Part shown: positions 24,161 to 36,704 of the stretch, piece by piece
How positions within the stretch are numbered: the stretch's first letter is position 1
Layout of the letters: each line of letters starts with the position of its first letter
DNA from: Pempheris klunzingeri
Taxonomy: Eukaryota; Chordata; Actinopteri; Acropomatiformes; Pempheridae
DNA: 64,000 nucleotides
Assembly: GCF_042242105.1 (NCBI RefSeq)
Contig: NC_092025.1
Location: 15,304,309 to 15,368,308 of the forward strand
Direction of reading: 5' to 3'
Translations under genes and position numbers: made by a program
Notes under the pieces: model-generated
Seen by the model: only the letters and a program-made list of their open reading frames with translations
What the model was told of the DNA's origin: nothing
Databases searched by the model: none

Positions 24161-25022
24161 AATTTTGTCCAACGATTATTTTCAAGGGCGAGAGCGGATT
24201 TTTACGAGCCAGTACAAACATGGAGCCGTCTCCGTGACAACCAAGCTAACTCGATCCAATGAAGAAGGGCGAAAAACAAAACAGTAAGTGGACATTTAGT
24301 TTCTGAGGTCAGAATGAACTTTCGTGTTTCTTGTACGTAGCAACTAAGAATATAGGATGAAGTTTAGTCTTAAAAAAAACCAAAGGTACAGTGCAAAATA
24401 AAGGTACAGTCTGTATTTTTTTTCAAGAGTGTTGGACAGTGGAGGAAGAAGCAAAAATACCAACACTATATAATACCAACTATGTAAAAATACTCCATTA
24501 AAAGTAAAAACTTCATTTAAAACCCTACCTAAGCAAAAGTTCAGCGGTATTATAAGCAAAATGTACTTGGTAAAGTAAAAATATTCATTCTGCAGAAAAA
24601 TGTCACCTGTGACCGATATATTATTATACATGACATTATTGGATTCTTGATTTATCAGTACTGGAGCTCGTGTTAACTTTATCTATTAGCTTTATTATAG
24701 TTGGGTAGTTTAATCTAGTGTTTCCCAGATAGATTTTTTTCTGAAATGTTGGATATTTCCACCTCTGGACTTGAACAGTTATTTAAATGAAACAGTCTGA
24801 GAAGTTTAGATTAAAAACTCAAACATCTGAAATGTGACAAGAAGCCCAAACTGGATACGGTTAGAATATTTTATGGAGGTCACAAACTAAAAAGGAATCA
24901 TCTTGAACCGTGTGTTTGATTACAAGAAGAGTGTCATGTGTTTTTTTTTTTTGTTAATGTAAAATCTTTACTTAGAGTGTACAAGTTCATTCTTGACTTT
25001 ATGAATAGTAGTTTTACAAATA

Positions 25023-25208
25023 ATCTCAACTCAAGGTCCACTTACTAACTTTTTCCTGAGCTTTCATCGGTATCTCAGATTCCTCGTGGACAGTCCCCGG
25101 TTGTTATGGACTTACACAGAAATGGAGTAAACTCCATCCACTGATGAGGGGCATGGGATGCCGTTGAAAGTCACGACAAAAGCGAGTAAGTAAACCTTGA
25201 GTTGAGAT
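25023..25208. mobile_element. Short inverted-repeat transposon (MITE), Tc1/mariner-like
   Basis: This 186 bp element has inverted ends: ATCTCAACTCAAGGTCCACT at the left and, reverse-complemented, ATCTCAACTCAAGGTTTACT at the right, with two mismatches. A TA dinucleotide flanks each side (25021-25022 and 25209-25210), as expected for Tc1/mariner target duplication. It carries no coding sequence, so it would be moved only by a transposase in trans. Confidence 0.75.
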
Positions 25209-25897
25209 TATTTAGTCAAATAGCAGATTCACATCTAACCACTGTCGCCATCAAATGTAACGTTCTGCCAAATATAGCATGTATCAGCATCTTTGATCTG
25301 CCTGATGAACTAAATAATGCAGCGTTTTATTATGAATGATGTGCATTATTCTGACTGTTGATAGACATAAAAAATGTGAAAAGTCTACTATTCAGCCTCT
25401 GATTTAACCCGGGCTTTCAGCTTTTATTTCCTGTTCATTAATAATGGCACAGAACAAAATGTACTTGTTGAAAAACCACCTCTGAGCACTGAACAAAATC
25501 CATCTTCTTGCTTGATTTCAGTCTGCCTGAGTTCGGTCATTTTAATTTTCTGTTACTGGAACGGGGAGAAAAAGGAAAGTTATGAGGTAATTTGTCACTA
25601 ACAGGACGTTTAGTGTTGGCGGTTGGCTGCCTGTTACTTCCAGCCACAGTTGTTCCAGTGGATGCTTTAAAAATGTTGTTTGACAGATTCATAAATCAGA
25701 TTCATGTAGTTAAACTGACAACAAGCTGGAGCTTTGTCACTGTGACGGAAGTTTTCATACTGGGCTGCAGAAAGTGGTGATGCATTTATGGTGAAACATT
25801 TTAAACCAAAGATTGAAACAGTTTTATTATTTATTTATAACGACTTTGCTTCTGTAATTATAACACACAGAGAACAATTAACTATTAAACCATTCAG

Positions 25898-26060
25898 GTC
25901 TAGTCAAATTTTATTTAAATAGCCCAAAATTACAAATCACCATCTGTCCTCAGAAACTCAATTTGGATTGGAAAAACCCTCAGGAAGAGTAACAGAGGAG
26001 GGGCCCCTCTCACAGGATGAGCAGACAATATTTCCATACTACAATGGCAAAATGTCTGAT
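25898..26060. repeat. SINE-like teleost repeat
   Basis: TTTTATTTAAATAGCCCAAAATTACAAAT, read with some divergence, then CCTCAGGAAGAGTAACAGAGGAG and GGATGAGCAGACA, follow the order of a widespread fish short interspersed repeat that I know from memory. The limits are approximate. Confidence 0.5.
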
Positions 26061-26962
26061 ACATGCACCGTGTCATGTTTTCTTGCACACTGGGCCACCG
26101 TAGAGGGCACTTCATTGTGTTTTATCCACCACAAGGTCCGCCGGCCATTTTTATGATCAATCAAAAGGTCTACAGTGAAGCTCATCCTCTTTACCACAGC
26201 AGTCTGCCTGCTGTGGTGTAGTGTATAATGGGCCCTGTGTCTCCTTGTTCTTGACCTCCTGGCAGCAAGAACACAAACACAATGCTGCATGATAATAGAA
26301 TCAAAAAGAGAAATAATGTGACTCAAACATATGATTCAATTTGGTGCAACGTGGGTCACTTGTGCTCGTTTTACTTTAATCTTTCTGTGGTCTGTTGTCG
26401 ACGAGCTATCATACAGTCAGTCACCCCAGTCAAACTAAGGAACCACATTGAAGGTACTAAATGATGTGTAAATGAGATCATCAGAAATCCTGAAAAGTAG
26501 GGCTCATCTCATAATGGTTCACTTTCCTTTTGTAAATTAAGACAATTTGAAGCGGCTGCTTTTTTTTAAAATGTTCTATATTATGCAAAATGCACTTCTC
26601 TTTAACATAAATATGTGTCCCCGGTGTACCAGGAGAAAGACAAACTCTGAGAAATACCCTCCACTCTCTGTTTCTCCTGCTCCATCCTTCAGGAAATGTG
26701 CGTGAAAACGAGCTGTTTGAATTTGGTTCCCCTTATGACATCATAAGGGCATCTGTTGATCATGTGACCTCCTCCAGCCCTTCAGCAGGCCGACTATCCT
26801 CTTCCTCCGAAAACCTCCTGAACCCACCTTGCTGTCCGGCATTGTTTTTTCTTCACAGACGTAACATGAGGATGTCGAAGAAGACAGCAAAGCCATCAAT
26901 CTGTTCTGAAATGGAGTGCTGAAAAGAAAGAGGTTGAAAAGCTTCGTCTGCTATTAGAAAAA

Positions 26963-27437
26963 CACAGACTGTTTAAAAGAAGTGGACGTAGCCACCGTGA
27001 TGTCACCCACTGGTTTGTGGACCGCTGTTTTGAAACCTTGAGTTTCACTTTTTGGGTGTCGCCATCTTGGCTTTTTGGAACCAGAAGGGACGTTTATGCC
27101 ACAAAGACCGCCTCTGAGTGGTCAGTCACAACGTAGTCCTGCCCTAAAGCATACCCTCCTTTATCGTCTATTTTCCTCTAAATGGGACCAAAATGTATCA
27201 GTGGAACATCATTATTTTTTGAATAAGCCGATAATAAATTATCACATGAGACCATAAGCTTGTTAAGAAAGTGTTTACTGAGGTAATAAATCAAGTGAGA
27301 AGTCGGTTAGTTTTCCCGTAGACTTCTATACAACCGCCCCCTCTGGCCATATGAAAGGATGCAGGTTTAAGGCTCTTCTGCATTGGCTTCACCTTACAGA
27401 CCCGGAAGCTACGTCCAATTCTTTTATACAGTCTATG
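26963..27437. mobile_element. Complete 475 bp MITE with 6 bp target duplication
   Basis: The left end CACAGACTGTTTAAAAGAAG and the reverse complement of the right end CATAGACTGTATAAAAGAAT agree at 26 of the first 29 positions. An exact GAAAAA flanks both sides (26957-26962 and 27438-27443). The interior contains GTGATGTCACCCACTGGTTT and CGCCATCTTGGC and no long open frame. Members of this family are common in teleosts to my knowledge. The superfamily is not assigned. Confidence 0.75.
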
Positions 27438-29104
27438 GAAAAATAATGAGCTTTTTGAATATTAAATCATGTCCACCTGTTCTAGTAGGACGTCCAAATA
27501 CTTAAGTATGAACGTGAAAATGAGAAGAATACGGGACCTTTGATGCAACAGAGATTTTAACCCAGTCCCATCACATCAATACACCTGCTGCCTGGTTCAA
27601 AATCATTTTATATGTAAATAGAGTTTTGCTATATTCATGTGTAAAAAGCGAAACTACTCTATTACTCTACTACTACTACTAGATAGATGGATAGATAGAT
27701 TTAGAGAAAGATCCAGCCACCCGCTCTCTGTCAGCTGCAGGATGGAGGTCATAGGTTACTCTGAGAGTTCTCCTGCATCTTGTGATGTTATTTTGTTCGC
27801 TGGCTCTGCTGTGGCTGTTTGGCTTGAAACAAGGCAGCTTTCATGTCCAGCACTGTGTTAGCGTTCAAGCATTTCTCCTGAGTAATACTGAAACTGAAAG
27901 AGTACAAAGAGTTCCAGCGTCTCTCTTTTTCTCTGACTTTTGTTCCACAAATTCCTTTTTTTGAATGTGCTTTAATTCATTTGTTTTTTATTGGTCTTTA
28001 CGTATGTTGCAACACTTGGTAATAGTCATGAAGTCACAGTTTCTGTTTCCAGTGAAAGGGGGCAGCAGCCGCTGCCTGGAACAGCTGCTGATATGCCCCC
28101 CCCCCCGAGAATTTCTTTTAGGCTGAGCTCAGTGGAGACTTGTACTATGTTAGTCAGTTTATTGGGCATTAATCAATCAGTTTATTGCTGTGAACTTCAA
28201 ATCAATGAATACAGCATATGATGTTATTGTATGTTTGCTGTTCTATATTGGTGAACTATGAATGTCCAAACAAAGTTGTTAAATCTGAGTTTAGAGATTT
28301 AGATTAAAACAGGCTGTTTTGGGGGTTGTAGGTTTATGGTAATAAACGTAATGATATGGTTAAAGGTAAACGTCAGCCGTTATTGATATAACTGCGGAGC
28401 ACTGTACATGGTTCGTAGGGGAATATTTTACTAGACATACAATAGATGTGAAGAGCTGCACAGCAGCAGCACACAGAGCTCCTTAGTGGGTGTCTGTGTG
28501 AAAGATCCATTGTTCTTTAGCCACACTGTTTAGGTTGGTTCACACTCTTAGATTCTTAGTTAATTCATCAGGATTTTTCTAGTTTTAGTTTCATGACTGT
28601 TTTCTACTCCTGTTTATTTCTATTCAGTGAACAGCAGCTTTGCATGTTGATGTGATCTTGTTAGTAACTCAAATAGCATGCGTGTTCTCTTCTTATTTAT
28701 ATACAAACCAGTCGTCAGCATCACCTTATCATCACTGCTCAAACCTTTCAATAAACTACCAAGAGGATCCACCTCCTGTGCTGACTGTGCCTGAATGGAC
28801 ACTTTGCATCACAGCTATAACAGCATACACCATAATAAAGAAAAATGTAATAATGTTACTGGGAAGAAGGACAAGGTTGAATATATTCACAGATGCATAA
28901 TGAATAACAAGAATACCATGATACTTTAAAGATGCCCTGTGGAGTTTTCTTGTAAACAAACTTTCTGTTTACATTCAGTGTGACTCACCAAATGCATTCT
29001 GTGTATCCTTGAGGCTTGAGCGATGTGTTGAATACATTGCCTCTCTCATGAAACATTTGCTAAACCCTGCAATGTTCAACCCTGCAATCTGTTACAACCA
29101 TGCC

Positions 29105-29400
29105 CTACTTTTATCCAAAGCGACTCACAATAAGAGCATTCAAACATGTGGGTGCAACCCAAGAATACCATAATCATACACCCTCATCAAGTAGGCCACA
29201 AGTATAACATTTAGAAACAATAAAATATTGAGAAAGAGTAGCCTTACCTTTGTGGGCCAAGGTGGCATCTAAACAGGTGATTTTTCAGTAAATGTGTAGA
29301 GTTTCTGCTGATTGAGCCAGGACAGCAAATAGTTGAGATTTTCTTGGACCAACTTGCAAAAACAAGTAAATAAATGCACAAATAAAAATAAATAAATGCT
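29105..29400. repeat. SINE-like interspersed repeat
   Basis: TTTTATCCAAAGCGACTCACAA, cut by divergence, opens a segment whose word order (AGAGCATTCAAACATG, GGGTGCAACCC) matches a dispersed fish repeat known to me. It continues into AT-rich sequence with AATAAATAAATGC words. Confidence 0.45.
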
Positions 29401-29739
29401 CCAGAGTGCTTCTAGTGGTCAATAACACTTTAGGGCGCCTTTAAACATTTACAAATGCAATAAAGTTAAGGCAACATATTGTGATTTTGTATTTCCCCAC
29501 CAGAAGTTGCTTCCTAGCAGGAAAAGGGTTTGGGAACATTATTTATGTCTCCATGCAGGGAAATGAAAGTAACAGAAAACATGACTGAACAGGAAACTCA
29601 ACAAAATATGAGTCTAAATGTTTTGAGACTTTCTCTTTGGTATTTGGTGTAACTCTTCTGTATCGGATGGACGGTGTTTCCAAGCCCTGATAACATCCAT
29701 CTCTGTGACAGGACTTCACGGTATCATGACAATAATGAA

Positions 29740-30170
29740 ATGTTGCACTCGTGTTGTCGCCCAGCCTCGAGCTCCGCTTCCATTGGCCCGTCGTAGCACC
29801 ACGTGGTCGGGCAGTCACGCGCTTTCCAGGAACCCGTCAGGAAGAAGAAAAACAAAACAAACCCGAGAGAGCTGTAACAGCGTGTAGACTCCATTGAAAA
29901 GAGGGCCTTATTATCTCCACCAGGAGAGCACACACCAGGTCCGACACGAAGCGAGACGTCTGTGTGGGCGTCCTAAAAGTGAGTAGGAGCGATATTGATC
30001 CGTTTTTGGGGAACTTTGCCGGGACGCGGCTCGGTGTTTTCGCCACGGCGGAGGATTAGCTTTGAAGCTAACGGCGGATCGGTTGTTGTTGTGTGTCGGG
30101 CTTCAGCTGGGATGAGGAAGGGGGCGGACGGAGGCCATACTGACTGTGAGCTGCGGGTGAGAAGGAAGCA
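29740..30170 (+). promoter_or_regulatory. crebrf: Probable crebrf promoter and non-coding first exon
   Basis: This is a CpG-richer island within AT-rich DNA. It has an inverted CCAAT box at 29782-29786, a palindromic CCACGTGG at 29799-29806, and a strong donor (CCTAAAA then GTGAGTAGG) with GT at 29979-29980. The next supported crebrf exon has an acceptor at 38573-38574, so this would be a non-coding first exon of about 200 bases ending at 29978. A second donor-like site is near 30158. Transcript data would be needed to fix the start. Confidence 0.45.
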
Positions 30171-31352
30171 AGACCCTTTAGTTCCGCATTGAAAGAAAAA
30201 AGCACAGTTTGGGCTAAGTAACACGGCTATTTTGCACCGAAGCTTGTCGGGCTCTTGCAGGAAGTGTTTAACGCTACGTGCTTTAATGTAGCTTGCAAAG
30301 GCTTCATGATAAACTGAGATACATTTCGCTCACTGACAAATGTCACTCACTCGTTAAAACTGTTTAAAATAACGTCCCGCTGATTTTCTTGGTTGTGTCA
30401 TGGCACGGTTAATTTCCCTGTAAGTAGGGTTAAATGTCTAACTCGGGGTCAGGTTGGTTAAAAATTGCTCTTATGTAACAAGACTGGATTGAACTCCACT
30501 TTTAAACTACCCCAAACCATGCAGGACTTCTTATAACACACGTACGGCTATTAAACGTGTGGTTTAAATGTCTGCCAGGGACAAATTTAAAGCGTGTTTG
30601 TGGCAGAAAAAGCCTCAGTGTGGCAGTGAAATGCCCAGCACTGACTTTTTGCAGTCAGCCTGAGCTCTCTGTAGGTACACGCCCCCCCAGTACTAAACAC
30701 ATCCACTGCTGCTGGAAAGAAAAGGCTCGACACAGCCAGAAATTTCCACGAGATGTAAGGTAAATAATGCACCCGAATTGGACAAATGTCTCCACCGAGG
30801 GGATCTCTTAAGTAATGATATCTTTAGGATGGTAGATTAGTTTGGATTTTACCCAAACAATGTGCTGTGTAGTTTATTCACCCGACTAGTGTAGCTAAGC
30901 GTTTGAATTTGTGTTTCCTTTTTGATATAAATGGTAAGAAATGTCACGGGTTGGTGTATAATCATGTGCTGTACTCGGGTTTTGTTTTAGGTGGTAGATT
31001 TTACTCGAAATGTCTTTTAAATATAGATATCTAGGCCACGGGCATGTAGGCCTCCAACTTGTTTATCTTCTGCCTCAACCTAGATTGAAACGAGCTGTTT
31101 ATTATGAAGCAGCTCCTGTGATTGACAGTCGTGGCGGCCATTCAGATACGCTCGGGGGCGGGACGTCATCTCTGCTCGACCAATAGGGAAGAAGGATTAC
31201 GTGGGTGTTGGCACACGGTGTTAGATTGAGGTTTTGTTTTGCTTTGCTGAGGATCTGTGATGAGTGCAGAGACTGTGGAGATACTGGTGACATTTATTGC
31301 TTTAATCGGTGTATGTTATGGGTCATTTGTAATCTATCCCTGCATGTGAGAC

Positions 31353-31390
31353 TGTGATGAAGATGATGATGATGATGATGATGATGATGT
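31353..31390 (+). repeat. GAT trinucleotide microsatellite
   Basis: About nine consecutive GAT units with flanking degenerate copies, in crebrf intron 1. Confidence 0.85.
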
Positions 31391-32378
31391 TGATGTGTAG
31401 ACATGCATGCTCTCAGATTGTGCCTCTCCAAAACAGGTGAATCTATCACACAGATGTGCAGGGATGTAGCTTTCAATGTTTTTTAGGAGACTGAGTCTAA
31501 ATACTTAAATATTTTCAATTTGTACTACTGTTTCATAGTATAGTGTTTGTGTTTTTCTACTCGAAATATGGTTGTTTATATAACAGTTTTGGGAAATTAC
31601 AAAGCTCATTGTGTTTCCATCAGCAGTTACAGTGTCTGTACCAAAGCTGGTCATCCATTAGTATCGCTAAAGGCTAAAGGAACACATTATCTACCATAAA
31701 CACATGTGCAGGTACAACAGATATGTCAAGTCATCACGTGTAAAAAAATCTGTAATTATTCTTCAATTTTATCATAATTCATTTGCAGTCGTGTGCTTTT
31801 GTGCTTGCGTCAAAGGATCCCGAACCTTTTTCTGTCTTATGGAAACCAAAACAATGTACACTGCTAACAACTTGGGGATAACTAAAGGAGCTGTGCTGAG
31901 ACTTATTGAAACAACATGAACTGCGTGTAATGTAAGTTGAACCACTCAAACATTTTTACACTCACTGCTCTCCTGCTATAGTGACAGTAAGTGAGATCAG
32001 GTTAGCCTTCTTCATACCTTGCCTTTACATGGTTGTTTTGTTTTGTGATTAAGTCTTGCCTACCTGATTCGCTTAATGATTCATATCGATCACCTTTGTT
32101 CACAGCAGACATTTTGTCGTAGCACGGAAAGCACAGGTGGAGCTAATAACATTAACAATGGATCAGTTCCAGAACTGCTACAACAACAATGTTATTAGTT
32201 ATTCCTGTCAATGACAAGTCTCCCTCTGATTACGTGCCATGACCTGAGATTACGGTGGTCACTGCAGTGACTCGATGTCCTCCCCATGGGGGGCTGCCCC
32301 CCAGTTTGCGAACCACTGGCTTACAGTAGTCCTCCTATACTACCTACTCCTATACCTCCTAGAACTATACTTCTGAAG

Positions 32379-32731
32379 TAGGGCTGCAACCAACGATTGT
32401 TTTCATAGTCGATTATTTTTTCGAATAGCTGATAAGATGTTTGGTGTATAAAATATCAGAAAATGGTGAGATATGTTGATCAGTGTTTCTCAAAGCCCAA
32501 GGCGACGTCTTTATATGTTTTGTTTTGTCCATGGCTCCAAGATATTCAGTTTACTGTCACAGAGGAGTTAAGACACCAGAAAGTATTCACATTTAAGAAG
32601 CTGGAATCAGAGAACTTTTACCTGTTTTTTTACAAAAATTACTCCAACTGATTAATTGATTATCAAAATAGTTGGCAATTGATTTAATCGTTAACAACTA
32701 ATCCATCAATTGATTAATCATTGCAGCTCTA
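32379..32731. mobile_element. Complete hAT-like MITE, 353 bp
   Basis: The termini are TAGGGCTGCAAC at the left and TTGCAGCTCTA at the right, inverted copies with one mismatch over 11 bases. The flanking octamers TTCTGAAG (32371-32378) and ATATGAAG (32732-32739) agree at six of eight positions, compatible with an aged 8 bp hAT target duplication. The interior keeps blocks such as AAAATGGTGA, GATATTCAGTTTACTGTCAC and AAGAAGCTGGAATCAGAGAA, typical of a very abundant perch-like fish family. The 62-codon frame inside is repeat-derived. Confidence 0.75.
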
Positions 32732-33070
32732 ATATGAAGTCAAAAGCTAAAAACAGGGATATTTATTAGTCTGAGCTGTAAAATTCAGGTAATCAGTGAA
32801 CGAAAACATGCAATAACAGACGCATCAAAAATAGTGTGTATTTTTTAAATGCACACCTGAATGTAAGCCCACTGGCCACATAGCAACATTTATTTTGTTT
32901 CTTTAAGAGCTGTTTATAGTTCAGTACTTTGGCACCAGGGCAGCTCAGTGAACTGAAGAAAGAATTTGCATCCGCAATGCATCTTGGTAACTTGGTGTCT
33001 CTAACCACGACATCTACCCGTACACCCATTCTGTGATTCTCATGTCTTTAATTAATCTTACCTTATCGAG

Positions 33071-33380
33071 AAGGGCTGGGTGATGTCACTGAAATCAGTA
33101 TCGTGATATAAAAACTATTTGTTTGTTTGATGTTGGTATATATTGCCATAGGACACATATGAAATTACTAAATTGACGTTCAGTCAATGGAGGCCTTTTC
33201 ATCTGTTATGCAAGTAAGGTGAACCTCAAACAACACATTATGTTACTACGATTGTTAATTAAAAAAAATACATATGTAAAATGACAAAAGATGATGCTGT
33301 GATCATATATCACAAAACGATTCCACTGAAAGTTGATATATGTTCGATATGGTGTCAATAATATTGAATTTCCAGCACTA
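33071..33380. mobile_element. Degraded inverted-repeat element (GGGCTGGGTGAT family)
   Basis: It opens with AGGGCTGGGTGATG and closes with TTTCCAGCACTA, degenerate inverted copies of each other. ATCGTGATAT and CGATATGG words occur near the two ends. This resembles a common teleost hAT-type MITE; no target duplication could be recognised. Confidence 0.5.
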
Positions 33381-33505
33381 CTGTCACCATATACAAATAC
33401 CACTTAATCAAAAGTCAAAAATTGCCACATTAATGAATTATTAAAAGTCACAACCTTTATGCACAATTGGCTGTTTGTGAGCATCCATATTCTGTTTGTC
33501 TGTGG

Positions 33506-33506
<1 letters not shown>

Positions 33507-33538
<32 letters not shown>
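33507..33538 (+). repeat. CA dinucleotide microsatellite
   Basis: Uninterrupted CA run of about 15 units in crebrf intron 1. Confidence 0.9.
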
Positions 33539-33539
<1 letters not shown>

Positions 33540-36314
33540 CCAGGACTTGTGGATTAATGACTTTCATGATGTTTGCAGAGATTCGCTCACATTAAGTAAA
33601 CAGGCTGGCTGCTTGTTATCTCTGTAGGATCAGGGACTGACTGGTATCAGTGGGTAACTCGTTCCAAAGGAGACACTGCTGATTGGCCTACTTGGATCAC
33701 GTCCAATGTTGTGAGTCGGAGAATGTGAGCTGTTTGCATGATAGTGGAGCTATGAGTTAAGTGCAGCACAGTCATAGCTGAATTCTTCGTTTTATTGTGG
33801 TCTGAACCAGCAGCGAGGCGAGGGAACATTGTTAGCGGTTAGTTGTTGGAAAGTGTGAATATTTATTGCTATTTTTCCAAGATTGTGTTTTCCAAGTTGA
33901 ATCTCCAAGATTCAAGGATAATGGTGAGCAGCAGCAGAATGATGCTTCCAAGCATTTATCTACATTAAGCGATGCATTTTTATTGATTGTTTTCTGTGCA
34001 AATTTTTGTTAGAGCCCAAAGCAATTTCTTAAAATGGCAAGAAAACAAAAATTCAGATTTACCTTTGTTAGCTGCCACTAGCAAAGACATTTGATTTTGA
34101 TAAATGACAATCAATTATGAAACTAATGATTATTAAGCTTTCATTCAGTTTCCAGTCTGCCATTTGACTACTTCATTAATCCACTTATATAATCATGGCC
34201 AGACACACTTCTATCTATCAGATAATACTATCAACTGATCCTCGTTTCTAATGTTTATAAACAGAGAAGATGGAGCTGTTGTGCGAGTCCATTTTGAGCT
34301 CATCGTAGACCAACACAGGAAACCGTACATCTGTAGAGAGAGTGCATTGTGACCCTGCGCGTCAGTGTTAGTTGTCAAGGGATGCTATAAAAAAAAAAAA
34401 ACACAAGAGCACATTTTGTAAATTGTGTAAGAAGACATTTTATACTTCCAACATTTGAGCTGCAGCAGTCGAGAGTGATGCAGCCACAGTGCATCATAAG
34501 AGCATAATCAAAAGTCAATAACATTACTGGAGAGTGAAGGTGGTGTTTCATTACCTGCACTAGTTGGGTGCAAACCAGCCCTCAATTCAGCCCCACCTAA
34601 AATAATCTATCCCCTATGCACCTCTGAGACGTAAACATGATGCTGCAGAATTCTGTCCTGTTGAGCAACTTTTGTCTTTATCACTGCCTGACTTTCTTTT
34701 GCAAATACTGTGTATAAGATTTTTATGTTTGTCACAGAAAACCTTTAAAGTCTTGAAAAGTTTGCCTGTAGAAAATCTGAAATTTTGAATCCTGTACAAG
34801 AACCCCCGACCTAAAGCCACAAGTCAGATTGCTGTGACCCAAAACCAAGTGAAATCCCAAAGTACAAGGGCTAAAAGAAAAAGATCTAATGCTCCATCGC
34901 TGATGTCTAACCAAAGCCTGAGAGCGAAATTCAGCTCGAGTCTTTTGAGGCTTGTCAGGCTCTGTCATAAATATCCGGCTCTACATCACAGTCTGTGTCA
35001 GCCACTGAGTAGTGGGATGGATTATACTAAATTCTGCTACTGGAAATTACTCGGTGCAGCTTCGCCTGGGTAGGTGGGGAACGCTGTGACTCGTTTTCTG
35101 CATGTTTGTAAGATCATTGGCAGTGAGCACAGGGTTTCTGTTTCCCTCTGTGATAGCAGAATCTGGATTTATGTTCTTGTTAGTGTTGTGTTCAGGCCAT
35201 ATGTTTCTTCATTCTGCTTCTGATACAAGTGAAGCCAGATACAGCTGCCCTGGAAGGCAGCACAGGCTAACATATGATAATGATACTGTTTGTATTTGAG
35301 AGGCTGAGCTTCAAAATGTACTGTGGGTCATCAAGAGAACATCTGTGTACGTGCATATTTATCTGCATAGACTTGCATTTGCTTTGGTGTTTTTAAAGGT
35401 GTTGCTTCTACAGTCGCTGTTGTACTTGTGTCTACTGATGTGTTTTCTGCCACTTCCTGTCTCAATGCAAAGTGTGTATACACGAGCTCGGGTGAGAAGT
35501 TCATTTGAGTCAGTCAGCACCCAGTGAGAGGTACTGATGTCGTCAGCCGGCCTGAGAGGAGTGGGATTGGTGTACAATTGTGTGTCAGCTGTTCACTGCA
35601 GGGGTCATGTCTCCATGCAGATTCTCATTTATTTGCTATGCAAAAGCAGTGAAGGAACCAAAGATCAGTCCATGTGTTGCGGTCAGTAGGCGGTGCAGGA
35701 AAGTGAGAGAACGACAAAAAAAGCATTAGGGGAGGGTGGAGGGGATGATTAAAAATCAAGTTGAGGTTAAGCTAGATGTACCCTTGACTCGGAACAAATC
35801 AGACGCGGACTGAGCGAAGGTGGGAAGGCAGTTTTGTTTTTTTTTTCGGAAAAGTCGGTGCTTTCCGACATTTGATGGGGGCAGGGTTTGGAGTGCATCA
35901 CATATTTCACAGAAGCCTTCTCACGAACACTTCTGGCAGCTACAGGGTAAAGAGAAATCTGCTGTATGCTTTGGGTGCTTTGCTATCGGACTTTCTGGTT
36001 TGGCATGGTGTCTGGACAAAGGGACAATGAAGAGCATTGTGCGGGCCATTTAAAGGCAGACAAATATTTACACATTCATTCATTACAAGACACTCCACCT
36101 CGGCCAATGCAGCAATAACAGTATTAACAGCTCTCTTACTGTTTTCTTACTACTTATTAGAGTTTAAATGATTAGCTGCTTAATCAATTGAGTTAGACAG
36201 AGTAATAATCAACAAAGAACCACCTAACAGTTTCTTTAACAGTTATCAATCCACTGTCTTTCTGTCATCTACACACACGACAGGAGAGGTTTACTTGGAT
36301 CAAGTGCTTTCACA

Positions 36315-36704
36315 GTGGCCATGCGGAGACTGTCTGCTGTGGCACAAGGGATTTCTGCAGCCTCTCTTGGTGCTGTGGTTACTATAGTGATTAATTGGCC
36401 CATTAACAAGTTAGCTGCCGGAGACTCTTCTACGCTCTATATTTGTCAGAAGTCATCCTTTAAGTGTGAAGACATGGTTGTGAAAAATGCTTCTTCTATC
36501 TCTGACTTGATCATCATGGTTGGTAAAGTGATTTCTCTTACAACTTGCCACTTTATTCTAAACTCAGGACTTCTTTTAAGGATAATGGATTTATTTCATA
36601 AACTAGATGGTGGATTTTCTTTCACTGGAATGAAAATTGCTAGTGGAACGAATGAGCCAAAATGTTTTCTAGCATCTGGGTTTACTTCTGTGTTGTGTGT
36701 GTGA
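36315..36704 (+). other. Unrecognised 129-codon open frame in crebrf intron 1
   Basis: It opens with MAMRRLSAVAQGISAASLGA and contains a hydrophobic stretch near residues 19-30 and another near 64-90. I do not recognise the protein. It has no visible splice partners or poly(A) signal, and its codon use gives no clear coding bias. A chance frame or repeat remnant is the likeliest explanation; it is listed only because it is among the longest unexplained frames in the region. Confidence 0.15.

Larger units (their letters stand above)
23380..29700. other. Gene-free intergenic region with repeats
   Basis: No exon with conserved coding content and splice sites was found on either strand. It contains the small inverted-repeat elements at about 23990-24160, 25023-25208 and 26963-27437, a SINE-like piece at about 25898-26060, a short TAC/ATAG microsatellite near 27668-27700, a run of C at 28097-28107 and a SINE-like segment at about 29105-29400. 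Confidence 0.55.

Noticed and set aside
29772..29810. Possible ER stress element in the crebrf promoter
   Set aside because: The ATTGG and CCACG words are in the wrong relative orientation and 12 bases apart, so the CCAAT-N9-CCACG pattern is not met on either strand.
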